The notes under the pieces were generated by a model. It saw nothing but the letters and a program-made list of their open reading frames with translations, was not told where the DNA came from and ran no database searches. Position numbers and translations under genes: made by a program. Positions 1 through 8,291 of a stretch of 64,000 nucleotides of DNA are shown here, piece after piece. The stretch covers positions 231,206-295,205 of the forward strand of contig NZ_BMIN01000004.1 of NCBI RefSeq assembly GCF_014642405.1, written 5' to 3'. Each line of letters begins with the position of its first letter. Positions within the stretch are counted from its first letter, which is position 1. Origin of the DNA: Pontibacillus salipaludis (GTDB taxonomy: Bacteria > Bacillota > Bacilli > Bacillales > BH030062).

Positions 1-125
1 CGTTTTTCTAAGTTTTTATTATCCGAACGGGACACTCCAATGATGTGTGTGCCTCTTTCCATCATTTTCTCGGCAATAGACTCACCGAGCCCTTTCGAAA
101 CACCTGTGATTACAGCAATGTTCAT
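1..125 (-). CDS. SDR-family oxidoreductase, N-terminal fragment (3' end outside window)
   Basis: Only the first 41 codons are in the window. They begin with ATG after a GGAGGG ribosome binding site and contain the Rossmann motif TGVSKGLG at about residues 7-14, followed by an arginine-ending beta strand (GVSRS) typical of NADP-binding short-chain dehydrogenases. The N-terminus resembles the Bacillus YueD/sepiapterin-reductase-like group, but the catalytic YxxxK lies outside the window, so the substrate cannot be given. It is transcribed leftward like the downstream mutS2-like gene but separated from it by a 91-bp gap. Confidence 0.75.
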   Translation of the reverse strand, partial: MNIAVITGVSKGLGESIAEKMMERGTHIIGVSRSDNKNLEK

Positions 126-216
126 CAAGATCCCTCCAAATAGCTATTCCTTTTCTAATTTCAGTATAGCTGACCCCTTAACCCATTCACAAAAGAAACG
201 ATCCCTAAACCTGAAA

Positions 217-2145
217 TCACGTTTCATCCTCTTCATCGAGCGTTAATCCATCTACATGTTTGCGGTCTAATTGCTTACGAATCTTTCTGTATTCTTTAGA
301 TTTAAAAATAATATCAAAGTCATAATCCTCAGGATACAACTCTTCTGCCGGAATATGAAGCGCAATCCGCTTATGGTTAACGGTTCGTTTCTCTCCTTTT
401 ACTTGGATCACATAGTTTCCTTTTCCATCAGGTCCTTTATAAACAATACCTGTCTCCTCAGTAGCAAGCACCGTAACATTATCTCCCATATTGTAACGGG
501 GAATCGTTTCTTCTCGATTTGTTTTCTTCTTGGAAATTTTTCTAGCATAGGCATTCGTCTTAATTTGCTTTTCCATCGTCTTAGCATCAGCGTCCTCACG
601 CATTTCATACTTTTTCTCTTCTTTATAAGAGATCTCGTGAGCTTTTTCTATGATTAATGGGTGCATACCAAGTTTTAGAGCAATTTCAAACGCCTGGCTT
701 TTTCCCGTTGTTCCAAGGAGAAGGCGATACGTTGGACGAAGTGTTTCAAGGTCAAATTCCATTGAACCATTCAGGAAACCACTCCGTAATTCCGCAAAAT
801 CTTTCATCTCATTGTAATGTGTTGTAGCTAACAGCATCGCACCTTTGTCATATAATTGATCCAAAATCGCTGTGGCAAGTCCCATCCCTTCCGTTGGATC
901 CGTCCCAGATCCAAGTTCGTCAAGCAGCACCAAGGTGTGATCGTTTGTCTCCTGCAGAATGTCAATAATATTCACTAGGCGAGAGCTGAAAGTACTTAGG
1001 TTTTCAGTAATACTTTGCCCATCACCTATGTCGACAAACAGTTGCTGAAAAATATGAAGGTTGGTTCCTTCCTGAGCCGGGATGTGTAACCCAGCTTGTG
1101 TCATCACCGTCAGTAGACCTACTGTTTTAAGGGTGACCGTTTTCCCGCCTGTATTTGGACCAGTAATGACAAGGGCATGGTAGTCTTCTCCAAGCGACAT
1201 ACTAAGCGGAACAGGGTCATGAATGAGTGGGTGTGTAGCCTCACAAAGTTCGATCTTATAGTCCGTATTTAAACGAGCAGCGCGCCCCTCAATGCTTATA
1301 CCATACTTCGCTTTCGCAAAGATGACGTCGTATTGATGCATCGTTTCCATAGCGACATGAAGGGTTCGATCCTGTTCTAACACTAGTGCTGTTAAATAGT
1401 ATAAAATTTGCTCTACTTCCCTCTCTTCCGCTAGCCTTGTCATTTCGAGCTCTTCCTGTAATCGCGTGACTTCTTCTGGTTCTATAAAGACAGTAGCTCC
1501 AGAGGAAGAAGAATCAAGCACCGTTCCTTTGACTTTATTCCGGTAAGCTGCTTTGATCGGGAGGACGAAACGACCATTCTTCTCCGCAACTACATGTTCC
1601 TGCATATACGTGGATAGTTTTTTAGATTTAGCTAAACGGCCAATCCGATCTTTAATTTCAGCAAGTTGATTCTGCTTCTGCCTTCTAATTTTCAACAATT
1701 CTTTAGATGCATAGTCATCTACTTGGCCATGGCGAAGACAACCCTGAATTTCCTGTTCCAGATCACTTAGGTCTTCAATAGACTCAGCATATAACGCTAC
1801 AGTAGGAGCAGCGTACTGTTTGTCTTTCATAAACCGCTTCAATTTCCCACAATGATCAAGAAATGACTGCAGTTGTTGAAACTGATCCGGCCTTAAAAAC
1901 ATGCCTTTCTTAGCCTGATCAATCATACGACTCACATCATCTAGACTGTGAACGGGCACACTGCTGCTAATCTTCAATATCTCCATCGCTTCATCTGTTT
2001 CCTCAAGCCATCTCTCAATTTGCTTCTGATTAAAAGAAGGTGTCAAAGAAAGAACTGTCTCTTTCCCTCTTTCCGTAAACGCAAACCGAGCTACCTCTTC
2101 TAAAATTGTATAAAAATCCAATACCTCAAACGTCTTCTGATTCAA
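217..2145 (-). CDS. MutS2-like ATPase without Smr domain
   Basis: 642 residues. An N-terminal helical core region leads to a MutS ATPase: Walker A GPNTGGKT at about 329-336, Walker B LVLLDE at about 405-410 and the signature segment around GDGQSITENLSTFSS. Classic MutS2 (about 780 residues) ends in an Smr nuclease domain. Here the C-terminus is a charged, KOW-like tail with no Smr signature, so this is the short MutS2 paralogue found in many Bacillaceae. MutS2 proteins act on branched DNA or collided ribosomes; which applies to the Smr-less form is unknown. The start is TTG, 9 nt after AAGGAGG. It is preceded by a long leader with several hairpins. Confidence 0.85.
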   Translation of the reverse strand: MNQKTFEVLDFYTILEEVARFAFTERGKETVLSLTPSFNQKQIERWLEETDEAMEILKISSSVPVHSLDDVSRMIDQAKKGMFLRPDQFQQLQSFLDHCGKLKRFMKDKQYAAPTVALYAESIEDLSDLEQEIQGCLRHGQVDDYASKELLKIRRQKQNQLAEIKDRIGRLAKSKKLSTYMQEHVVAEKNGRFVLPIKAAYRNKVKGTVLDSSSSGATVFIEPEEVTRLQEELEMTRLAEEREVEQILYYLTALVLEQDRTLHVAMETMHQYDVIFAKAKYGISIEGRAARLNTDYKIELCEATHPLIHDPVPLSMSLGEDYHALVITGPNTGGKTVTLKTVGLLTVMTQAGLHIPAQEGTNLHIFQQLFVDIGDGQSITENLSTFSSRLVNIIDILQETNDHTLVLLDELGSGTDPTEGMGLATAILDQLYDKGAMLLATTHYNEMKDFAELRSGFLNGSMEFDLETLRPTYRLLLGTTGKSQAFEIALKLGMHPLIIEKAHEISYKEEKKYEMREDADAKTMEKQIKTNAYARKISKKKTNREETIPRYNMGDNVTVLATEETGIVYKGPDGKGNYVIQVKGEKRTVNHKRIALHIPAEELYPEDYDFDIIFKSKEYRKIRKQLDRKHVDGLTLDEEDET

Positions 2146-2187
2146 CTTCTATATCCTCCTTAGCGCCCAGAAATGCTTTAGCACAGT

Positions 2188-2208
2188 AAAGGGTGTCTGG
2201 CACGCTTT
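2188..2208. repeat. Half copy of the GTGTCTGGCACGC repeat
   Basis: A single arm of a repeat that occurs as full inverted pairs at 4571-4627 and 18579-18638 (core GGGTGTCTGGCACGCTTT). Here the second arm is missing. It lies in the leader of the mutS2-like gene. Confidence 0.6.
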
Positions 2209-2227
2209 ATTCAAGTAAAGTGTTTTA

Positions 2228-2264
2228 TATTAAAAAAAGCTGCAATGAATGTATCATTGCAGCT
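2228..2264 (-). terminator. Rho-independent terminator or attenuator upstream of the mutS2-like gene
   Basis: An 11-bp stem (AGCTGCAATGA paired with TCATTGCAGCT, loop TACA) is followed on the minus strand by seven T residues. It points toward the mutS2-like gene with no other gene upstream of it on that strand, so it may attenuate a long leader transcript or end an unannotated RNA. Confidence 0.6.
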
Positions 2265-2314
2265 AACCTTCGATTCCATCATCCAATCGAGTGCAGACGT
2301 GTACAGAAAATAGA

Positions 2315-2346
2315 ACAGGGCTATGACATATGTGTCATAGCCCTGT
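2315..2346. repeat. Perfect inverted repeat, 14-bp arms
   Basis: ACAGGGCTATGACA and its exact complement flank a 4-nt loop. The hairpin is very stable and on the minus strand is followed by TTCTATTTTC, so it may be another terminator in the leader of the mutS2-like gene. Confidence 0.5.
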
Positions 2347-2376
2347 TGTACACTTTGCAAGTTATGCTATGATTCA

Positions 2377-2484
2377 TTGTTCTTAACTACCAAAAAAGTG
2401 TATAGAAAAATAAACTTGCCTGTGTGCAAGCTTTTTCAAACCTTTTTGGTCCGTATTAAGTTAACGGTTAGTTAAGAACAACGA
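2377..2484. repeat. Long imperfect inverted repeat (possible MITE or structured leader)
   Basis: Arms TTGTTCTTAACTACC at the left and GGTTAGTTAAGAACAA at the right lie about 75 bp apart, with inner complementary blocks (CCAAAAAAG and CTTTTTGG) and a further hairpin (CTTGC/GCAAG). No coding frame is evident. Confidence 0.4.
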
Positions 2485-2631
2485 CCTTCATAAAACATAC
2501 TCCTTCAAGAGTGATTTCGATTGAATGATTTCTTCGCTTATACAATATAATGTAAACGATTCATGACGCACTGTCAAACCTTCCGGATAATAATCAATTT
2601 ATTCTCCATCTTCAGACATCTTATTTATCTA

Positions 2632-2660
2632 TTGTCACCAACTTAGGAGTTTGCTATATT
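2632..2660 (+). promoter_or_regulatory. Sigma-A promoter for the riboswitch-nupC transcript
   Basis: TTGTCA (-35) and TATATT (-10) are separated by exactly 17 bp, with a TG dinucleotide one base before the -10 (extended -10). Transcription would begin near 2667, just before the aptamer. Confidence 0.7.
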
Positions 2661-2683
2661 ACTCGTATTCAACTTCATACAAA

Positions 2684-2756
2684 CACCTTATATATCTATG
2701 GAAATAGGGTCCATAAGTCTCTACCTGGCAACCGTAAATTGCCGGACTATAAGGAA
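2684..2756 (+). promoter_or_regulatory. Purine riboswitch aptamer, guanine-type
   Basis: All elements of the purine aptamer are visible: P1 (CCTTATA at 2686-2692 with TATAAGG at 2748-2754), P2 (TATGG/CCATA), the J2/3 segment AGTCTCTACC, P3 (GGCAA/TTGCC) with loop CCGTAAA, and J3/1 containing GACTAT. In known purine riboswitches the C of GACTAT pairs with the ligand and indicates guanine/hypoxanthine; adenine types have a U there. It sits directly upstream of a terminator and a nucleoside transporter, so purine excess should shut the transporter off. Confidence 0.9.
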
Positions 2757-2807
2757 AGTCTGCATATAATAGCCGAATGATCTTCATTGGGTTACGTCTA
2801 CGTACAT

Positions 2808-2852
2808 GCATCCACTTTCTTTGTAGGACAAAGACCGTGGGTGCTTTTTTTA
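2808..2852 (+). terminator. Riboswitch expression-platform terminator
   Basis: The stem GCATCCAC/GTGGGTGC with an inner CTTTGT/ACAAAG stem is followed by seven T residues. It lies 50 nt downstream of the purine aptamer, the standard transcription-termination OFF-switch layout. Confidence 0.85.
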
Positions 2853-2940
2853 TACCCCTTAAGAGGTCTGACGTCATACATCCAACTACGTATAAGGTTT
2901 TGAATGAATGGACATCACTGATTTTACAGGAGGATTAAGA

Positions 2941-4134
2941 ATGGACATTTTATTCGGACTAGGTTCATTAGCAGGAATTATCTTTTTATCTTGGTTGTTA
3001 AGCAGCCATAAAACGTTGGTCAAATGGCGCACCGTTGCAGTCGGACTCGCCCTTGAAGGATTATTTGTGTATTTTATGTTAAAAGTCCCCTTTGGACAAA
3101 AAATGCTAGATGTCGCAGCTAAAGGCGTCCAGCATGTAATCGACTTTAGTAGCGAGGGAATTAACTTCGTGTTTGGAGGATTGTTTGGAGAAGGGACAAA
3201 TATTCAGTTTGTGTTTGCGATTAATGTATTAGCTGTCATCATATTTATTTCATCTCTTATCGCTGCTCTTTATTATTTACGCATCATCCCGTTTATTGTC
3301 CGTGGGATCGGATTTATAGTTGGAAAAATATTAGGAACTAGTAAAGTAGAATCCTTTAGTGCTGTAGGGAATACAATGCTTGGGGTTGTAGAAGCTCCTC
3401 TTCTTGTTAAACCTTATTTAAGTAAGATGACGCGCTCTGAGACATTTGCGATTATGGTCGGCGGAACTGCATCTGCTAGTGGCGCTATATTTGTAGCCTA
3501 TGCCGGGATGGGCATTGATGTAAAATACCTGCTTATTTCAATTTTCAGTGTCCCTTTTGTATCTCTTACCATCGCCAAAATTTTAGAACCTGAGAGTGAA
3601 TCATCTCAGCTCAATGAAGAGATCATTATGGAGAAACCTGAACAAGTTAATGTGTTAGAAGCCATATCTGATGGAGCCGTGAGCGGTGTGAAACTCGCTT
3701 TAAATATTGGAGGGCTTTTAATAGCGTTCATAAGCATTTTGGCATTAGTGAACGGAATACTAGGAATTGTTGAACTGGATCTAGCAACAATATTCGGCTA
3801 CGCTCTCTACCCTTTCGCTTTATTGATTGGAATACCAGTAAGCGATGCTTTTCAGGCTGCTTCCATTATCGGAACCAAGATTGCAGCAAATGAATTAATT
3901 GCCTTTAACATGATGCTTGGCGGACAGGAGAACTTAAAGCCAGAAACGATGGCAATCCTAACAGTAGCCCTATGTAACTTTGCTAACCTGTCTTCAATTG
4001 GTCAGTTAATCGTAGGACTCGGTTCTATAGCTCCTTCTAAGAAGAGTCAGGTGGCCCAGCTTGGTGTAAAGGCCATTATAGGCGGAACATTAGCAAGCTT
4101 TATTACAGCTGTCTTTGTAGGAATGTTCATATAG
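2941..4134 (+). CDS. nupG: NupC-family (CNT) purine nucleoside transporter
   Basis: 397 residues, hydrophobic throughout, with about ten membrane segments. The central block GGTASASGAIFVAY and the following LLIS segment match the concentrative nucleoside transporter fold (nucleoside-recognition Gate and C-terminal NupC domains). The start is the ATG 7 nt after AGGAGG; an upstream in-frame ATG at 2908 lacks a binding site. It imports nucleosides across the cytoplasmic membrane, probably by proton or sodium symport. The guanine-type riboswitch ahead of it suggests purine nucleosides (guanosine/inosine), like Bacillus nupG; the symbol rests on that inference. Confidence 0.85.
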   Translation: MDILFGLGSLAGIIFLSWLLSSHKTLVKWRTVAVGLALEGLFVYFMLKVPFGQKMLDVAAKGVQHVIDFSSEGINFVFGGLFGEGTNIQFVFAINVLAVIIFISSLIAALYYLRIIPFIVRGIGFIVGKILGTSKVESFSAVGNTMLGVVEAPLLVKPYLSKMTRSETFAIMVGGTASASGAIFVAYAGMGIDVKYLLISIFSVPFVSLTIAKILEPESESSQLNEEIIMEKPEQVNVLEAISDGAVSGVKLALNIGGLLIAFISILALVNGILGIVELDLATIFGYALYPFALLIGIPVSDAFQAASIIGTKIAANELIAFNMMLGGQENLKPETMAILTVALCNFANLSSIGQLIVGLGSIAPSKKSQVAQLGVKAIIGGTLASFITAVFVGMFI

Positions 4135-4139
4135 TATAA

Positions 4140-4176
4140 AAGAAAGCACATGCATTCGTATGCATGTGCTTTCTTA
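4140..4176. terminator. Bidirectional terminator between nupG and the Spo0E-like gene
   Basis: Perfect 16-bp stem, AAGAAAGCACATGCAT and its complement, with a 4-nt loop and A/T runs on both sides. It lies between convergent genes. Confidence 0.85.
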
Positions 4177-4353
4177 ATTCGAGGTAATTGCGTTTATGGT
4201 GTTCCACTTATTAAGTAACTGATCTAACTCTTGGCTTAATTGCAACGTATATTCGTCATTAAATCCACGTTGAATTGCACTATCAACCATTTCCTTACGC
4301 TTCTTCTCAATTTCCATACCAACTAACTTAGGCGTTGATAAAGTTGCATTCAA
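4174..4353 (-). CDS. Spo0E-family aspartyl-phosphate phosphatase
   Basis: A small helical protein with the Spo0E signature: IEKKRKEM, then a glycine turn, then LQLSQELDQLLNKW containing the SQELD motif. Family members dephosphorylate Spo0A-P and so restrain sporulation. The open frame extends to a GTG at 4428, but the TTG at 4351-4353 follows an AGGAG at 8-nt spacing and gives about 59 residues, the usual family length, so that start is preferred. It stands alone and converges with nupG. Its presence suggests an endospore-forming or formerly spore-forming lineage. Confidence 0.8.
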   Translation of the reverse strand: MNATLSTPKLVGMEIEKKRKEMVDSAIQRGFNDEYTLQLSQELDQLLNKWNTINAITSN

Positions 4354-4570
4354 GTTGTCCACTCCTAATGAAGGTTTGATTAGCATGTCTACTCTAGGAT
4401 GTTTAAACTGAATTGCGTGAATATTCACACTAAAGATTCTTTTAATCTACTTGTTTAAACTATATTTTAATGCCCCTTATACCAAAAGTAAATAGTCTGA
4501 TGTCTAATTATGACAAGTGAATGCATATTCACTTCTATAGCCCTATGAACCTAAACCACATTAACGCACG

Positions 4571-4627
4571 AAAGCGTGCCAGACACCCTTCACTACAGCA
4601 AATGACTAAAGGGTGTCTGGCACGCTG
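4571..4627. repeat. GTGTCTGGCACGC inverted-repeat pair
   Basis: Arms AAAGCGTGCCAGACACCCTT and AAGGGTGTCTGGCACGCT enclose an 18-bp loop. The same arms occur at 18579-18638 and as a single arm at 2188. It follows the end of the DUF218 gene and may act as its terminator. Confidence 0.7.
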
Positions 4628-4657
4628 TAAGTCTTTACATGGCTAAAGCAGTACTGT

Positions 4658-5275
4658 TTAGCGGTTTACCGGAACCCAGTCGTCAGGTTTCCAGGTGTCA
4701 GGAATAACGAGACTACCTTTATAGAGAAAATAGAATCCCCATTCCCTTAAAAAGAAAGGAACCCTTGTTTCTAATGATTGATAGGCAGAGGTTGTAGTCG
4801 GTGATGCCTCACTATCTAGGTTAATTTGATTAGCAATCGCGATCGATCGCTTCATATGAAGAGGATCACTGACTAGAGTATAATCTTCAAAACCTTGCTC
4901 TTGTCCAATAAGCTTCGCGTTTATGATATTCCCTTCTGTAATCTTAGAGGTCATATCCACGAACGTATCATGCTTAGGAACCCCCATGTCCACTGCATAG
5001 TCACGAGCCACTTCTGATTCAGCAAAAGGTGCCCCCTCGCCTTTTCCACCTGTAAAGATGATATGATCTACATCTCCCTTTTTATATAGCTTAACTGCAT
5101 GATTCACTCGCTCTCTTAAAACAGGTGAAGGTTTATCATGATAAGCTGCTGCACCAAGCACAATAGCCGCATCCGTCTTGCGCGTTTCTCCACCCTCAAA
5201 TGTCCAGATTGAGTAACCGATATAGGCAACGTAAAGGACCCCGATCCAGAATAGTAGTTTAAATAATCTTTTCAA
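4658..5275 (-). CDS. YdcF/SanA-type DUF218 membrane-anchored protein
   Basis: 205 residues with one N-terminal membrane helix (about residues 5-25), then a DUF218 fold: DAAIVLGAA, the PSPVLRERV segment, the glycine loop FTGGKGEG, and SDPLHMKR near the C-terminus. Members (SanA, ElyC, YdcF) sit at the cytoplasmic membrane facing outward and are tied to envelope or peptidoglycan integrity, but no reaction is firmly established. It is a single-gene unit reading leftward, followed by the palindromic repeat at 4571-4627. Confidence 0.8.
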   Translation of the reverse strand: MKRLFKLLFWIGVLYVAYIGYSIWTFEGGETRKTDAAIVLGAAAYHDKPSPVLRERVNHAVKLYKKGDVDHIIFTGGKGEGAPFAESEVARDYAVDMGVPKHDTFVDMTSKITEGNIINAKLIGQEQGFEDYTLVSDPLHMKRSIAIANQINLDSEASPTTTSAYQSLETRVPFFLREWGFYFLYKGSLVIPDTWKPDDWVPVNR

Positions 5276-5502
5276 TGTCTTTTCCCCTTCTCACTCGCAT
5301 ACTAGCACGTTTTAAGGGTATAACAGGTCTCTTCTTTTCTGCAACCGTTCGAAAGTCATAAAGAGGTTAAATAGATAATTCAGCTCCAAAAGTCTACTTC
5401 AAAAAAATATAGGAAATTCGCTTATGCATATTGTATATAAATTAATTTTCATGTATATTTATTAATACATTCAATCGAACGTAGTTACGGAGGGAACAAA
5501 AA

Positions 5503-6813
5503 ATGACATGGACACATCTACTCGAATCAATACACGACCGCCTAGCTCCAACAATGGCCAAAGACTTCCCAAATCTTCCTGTTGAGAAAGAAGAGGGCTG
5601 TTATTATTACGGTACTGATGGCAAAGAATATCTCGATTTCTCTTCTGGCATTGCTGTAACAAATGTAGGCCATAGGCACCCTAAAGTCGTTCAGGCGATT
5701 AAAGATGGTGCGGATCACCTAACTCATGGGCCATCAGGCGTTATTATGTATGAACCGCTTCTTACATTAGCGGATCGATTAGCTACAATTATGCCAGGAA
5801 ATCTAGACTGCTTTTTCTTCTCTAATAGCGGAACAGAAGCTGTAGAAGGAGCACTAAAACTAGCCAAACATACAACAGAACGACCTTATGTCATTTCCTT
5901 CACTGGAGGATTTCACGGCAGAACACTCGGATCATTAGGAGTGAGCACCTCCAAAAGTAAATACCGCAAATTCATGCAACCAAACGGGTTAACCTATCAA
6001 ATTCCATACGCTAACCCGAAGGCTTGTCCTGAGGGCGAAGATGTTGGTGAATTTTGCGTGAAACAACTAGAGAAAGATTTTCAAACTTTGTTTGAGCACC
6101 AGGTAACACCTGATGAAGTAGCTTGCATGATCTTAGAGCCTGTCTTAGGAGAGGGTGGTTACATTATCCCTCCAAAAGAATGGCTTCAAAAAATTCGCGA
6201 AGTCTGCGACCAACACGGCATTTTGCTTATTTTCGATGAGGTTCAAACTGGATTTGGCAGAACAGGAGAATGGTTTGCAGCTGATACATTTGGTGTAACA
6301 CCAGATATTATGGCTGTAGCGAAAGCAATGGCATCAGGTCTACCACTAAGTGCCACAGTCGCCTCTAAAGAACTTATGAAAAAATGGCCTGTCGGATCCC
6401 ACGCAACAACATACGGAGGAAATCCGATTGCCTGTAACGCTGCACTTGCTGTCCTGGACGTAATCCAAGAAGAAAAGTTGTTAGACAACACAAAAGAAGT
6501 CGGCGCGTATGCATACGAAAAACTCCAAACATTAGCCGCTAAGCATGACGTTGTCGGAGACGTTCGCGGTGTTGGTCTAATGCTCGGCCTTGAAATTGTT
6601 AATCCTGTAACAGGAGAAGGAGACAGCGAAGGGCTGATGACCATCTTACAATCTGCTTTAGAAAAAGGAGCGCTCTTCTACTTCTGCGGCAACAAAACGG
6701 AAGTCATTCGGGTAATCCCACCACTTACCATGACAAAAGCTCAAATTGACGAAGGTATGGCCATATTAGACGCAGCGCTTACTGAGTACGAAGCATCCAT
6801 CAGCGTATCCTAA
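5503..6813 (+). CDS. Class-III PLP aminotransferase (GabT/ornithine-type)
   Basis: 436 residues, the usual length for 4-aminobutyrate/acetylornithine-type transaminases. Visible features: the cofactor-phosphate segment [25 protein letters not shown], the aspartate of [14 protein letters not shown] that contacts the PLP nitrogen, and the Schiff-base lysine in [12 protein letters not shown]. The ATG follows GGAGGG at good spacing. The exact amino donor (GABA, ornithine or another omega-amino acid) cannot be read from the sequence. It is transcribed alone and followed by a strong terminator. The AT-rich upstream region contains TATATTTATTAATAC-type inverted elements that could bind an ArgR-like regulator; this is speculative. 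Confidence 0.85.
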   Translation: MTWTHLLESIHDRLAPTMAKDFPNLPVEKEEGCYYYGTDGKEYLDFSSGIAVTNVGHRHPKVVQAIKDGADHLTHGPSGVIMYEPLLTLADRLATIMPGNLDCFFFSNSGTEAVEGALKLAKHTTERPYVISFTGGFHGRTLGSLGVSTSKSKYRKFMQPNGLTYQIPYANPKACPEGEDVGEFCVKQLEKDFQTLFEHQVTPDEVACMILEPVLGEGGYIIPPKEWLQKIREVCDQHGILLIFDEVQTGFGRTGEWFAADTFGVTPDIMAVAKAMASGLPLSATVASKELMKKWPVGSHATTYGGNPIACNAALAVLDVIQEEKLLDNTKEVGAYAYEKLQTLAAKHDVVGDVRGVGLMLGLEIVNPVTGEGDSEGLMTILQSALEKGALFYFCGNKTEVIRVIPPLTMTKAQIDEGMAILDAALTEYEASISVS

Positions 6814-6920
6814 TCTACAACTATATTCCTGTTGTCGACCAACCGGCACTACAGGACCACACCCCTGCAGGCCGGAAGCATCGACAAAACTCATATGGGT
6901 TCTCTATGATGGTCTCATAG

Positions 6921-6962
6921 AAAAACACCGTTCAGCATCCTTTGCTGAACGGTGTTTTTTTA
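6921..6962 (+). terminator. Terminator after the aminotransferase gene
   Basis: Stem AAACACCGTTCAGCA/TGCTGAACGGTGTTT with loop TCCTT and a T run. Confidence 0.85.
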
Positions 6963-7077
6963 ATTTTAAATGTTCCATTAATGTAAATATAATATGCTTT
7001 TTCAAGAATAGGATAACAATCTTATAAACTCGAAGCTGAGATGCTCCAGTTTGAATTGGGGCCGTTGCGTTAATATG

Positions 7078-7215
7078 TGCTAGGGCTAGCTGGAGGACAA
7101 CTCGCTTTCCTACGGGGAGCTGGGAAGCCTCCTCGTTCGCTAACGCTCTCTGTGGGGTCTTCCCTAGGCTCCTCCCCCCGCGGGAGTCTCGCAGTCCTCC
7201 AGCTAGCCCTGATAA
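7078..7215. repeat. Intergenic palindrome family A, copy 1
   Basis: The long arms GCTAGGGCTAGCTGGAGGAC/TCCTCCAGCTAGCCCT enclose the conserved core: ACTCGCTTTCC, GAGCTGGGAAGCCTCCTCG, CTCTGTGGGGTCTTC, and GCGGGAGTCTCGC. No coding frame. Together with copy 2 it fills the 750-bp gap between the aminotransferase gene and treR. Confidence 0.85.
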
Positions 7216-7328
7216 AATTTAATGAACGGACCCTGCCACTGAAATGAGTAAGACAGATGCATCTTAGATCTTTGAAGAGCTTCCTATTACTAATTTGGCG
7301 ATGTTTTTGTTTAACCTAATTACAGTTA

Positions 7329-7456
7329 CGATGGGACGGGGAAAACGCGAGACTCCCGTGGAAAAACGGGCTTCCGAGATCCCACAGAGAGCGTAGCGAA
7401 CGAGGAAGCTCGGGAGTTCGTCCACAGGAAAGCGAGTGTTTTCCCCGTCCCATCTT
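7329..7456. repeat. Intergenic palindrome family A, copy 2
   Basis: Arms ATGGGACGGGGAAAAC/GTTTTCCCCGTCCCAT. The core is the reverse orientation of copy 1 (GAGACTCCCGTGG ... CCACAGGAAAGCGAGT). The outer arms differ from those of copy 1 while the core is conserved, so arm sequence has drifted with compensating changes. Confidence 0.85.
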
Positions 7457-7518
7457 CATCTCAACCAAGTAAACAAAAATATTAACTTTATTCATCTATT
7501 AATATCAATCCTCAACAA

Positions 7519-7557
7519 ACAAAAAAACGAGTGTAACATCCGCGGATGTCACACTCG
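7519..7557 (-). terminator. Terminator of the trehalose operon
   Basis: Stem GAGTGTGACATCCG/CGGATGTTACACTC followed by seven T on the minus strand, just after treR. Confidence 0.85.
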
Positions 7558-7566
7558 CTCTACTCG

Positions 7567-8277
7567 TTAACGACGGGCAAAGTCTACAAATCGAAACTTG
7601 TCTGGTCTGTGCCTTGATTCTGTATACTGGAACAGCGTTGCATCATCCAGATAAACGTAGTTTTTAATCACCACTACGTTCGCAAACCCTTCAAGATCTA
7701 ATAACGTGCGATCTTCAGAAGTCGGTTCTTCTACCGTAATTTCTTTCTTCGCGAAGCTAATGGTTAGACCGACCTCCCCCTCAAGATATGCATAAATCGA
7801 ATCTTCACAAATCTCTCGGGTTAATCGAGGAACACTACCATAGTAAAGGTAATCTTTATCCAAAATGATCCGCTCTCCACTGAATTCTCGCGAACGACTT
7901 ACATACCAAACCAAGGACTCTTCATCTAGCTGCATCGCTTCTTGAATATACAGTTCAGGATGAATGAGGGAAAGTTCATTCACATGAGTATTGGTCGCCT
8001 CGCCCATAGCTTTGGAAACTTCCTTAAAACTAACAAGACCTGAGACTGGGAAATTGAATTTATCAACATCTAAAACAACTGATCCTTTGCCTCGCACTTT
8101 CTGAATAAACCCATTTTGCGATAACAGATTCAACGCCTTCCGGATCGTCTCTCTCGAAGTCTGGAAGGTTTCCGCTAACTCATTTTCAGATGGCAGGGTC
8201 TGGCCTTCCTTATACACGTTCATCTTAATCGAATCTACAAGTTCTTCATAAATGCCCATAAACTTATTCTGCTTCAC
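7567..8277 (-). CDS. treR: Trehalose operon repressor TreR (GntR family)
   Basis: 236 residues: an N-terminal winged helix (residues about 5-70, with LPSENELAETFQTSRETIRK as recognition region) and a C-terminal UTRA effector domain. In Bacillus TreR binds trehalose-6-phosphate, which releases it from operators before treP. It is last in a treP-treA-treR operon, 14 bp after treA, so the repressor is made from the operon it controls. Two near-identical candidate operators lie upstream of treP (11506-11549). Confidence 0.92.
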   Translation of the reverse strand: MKQNKFMGIYEELVDSIKMNVYKEGQTLPSENELAETFQTSRETIRKALNLLSQNGFIQKVRGKGSVVLDVDKFNFPVSGLVSFKEVSKAMGEATNTHVNELSLIHPELYIQEAMQLDEESLVWYVSRSREFSGERIILDKDYLYYGSVPRLTREICEDSIYAYLEGEVGLTISFAKKEITVEEPTSEDRTLLDLEGFANVVVIKNYVYLDDATLFQYTESRHRPDKFRFVDFARR

Positions 8278-8291
8278 ATAGCACCACTCAT

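Noticed and set aside
2659..2877. 72-codon minus-strand ORF
   Set aside because: It lies exactly over the purine riboswitch and its terminator on the other strand; no ribosome binding site.
5380..5502. Sigma-54 (-24/-12) promoter ahead of the aminotransferase gene
   Set aside because: The GG and GC elements are 12 bp apart instead of 10 and flanking bases do not match the consensus.
6243..6644. 133-codon minus-strand ORF
   Set aside because: Antisense shadow of the aminotransferase gene.
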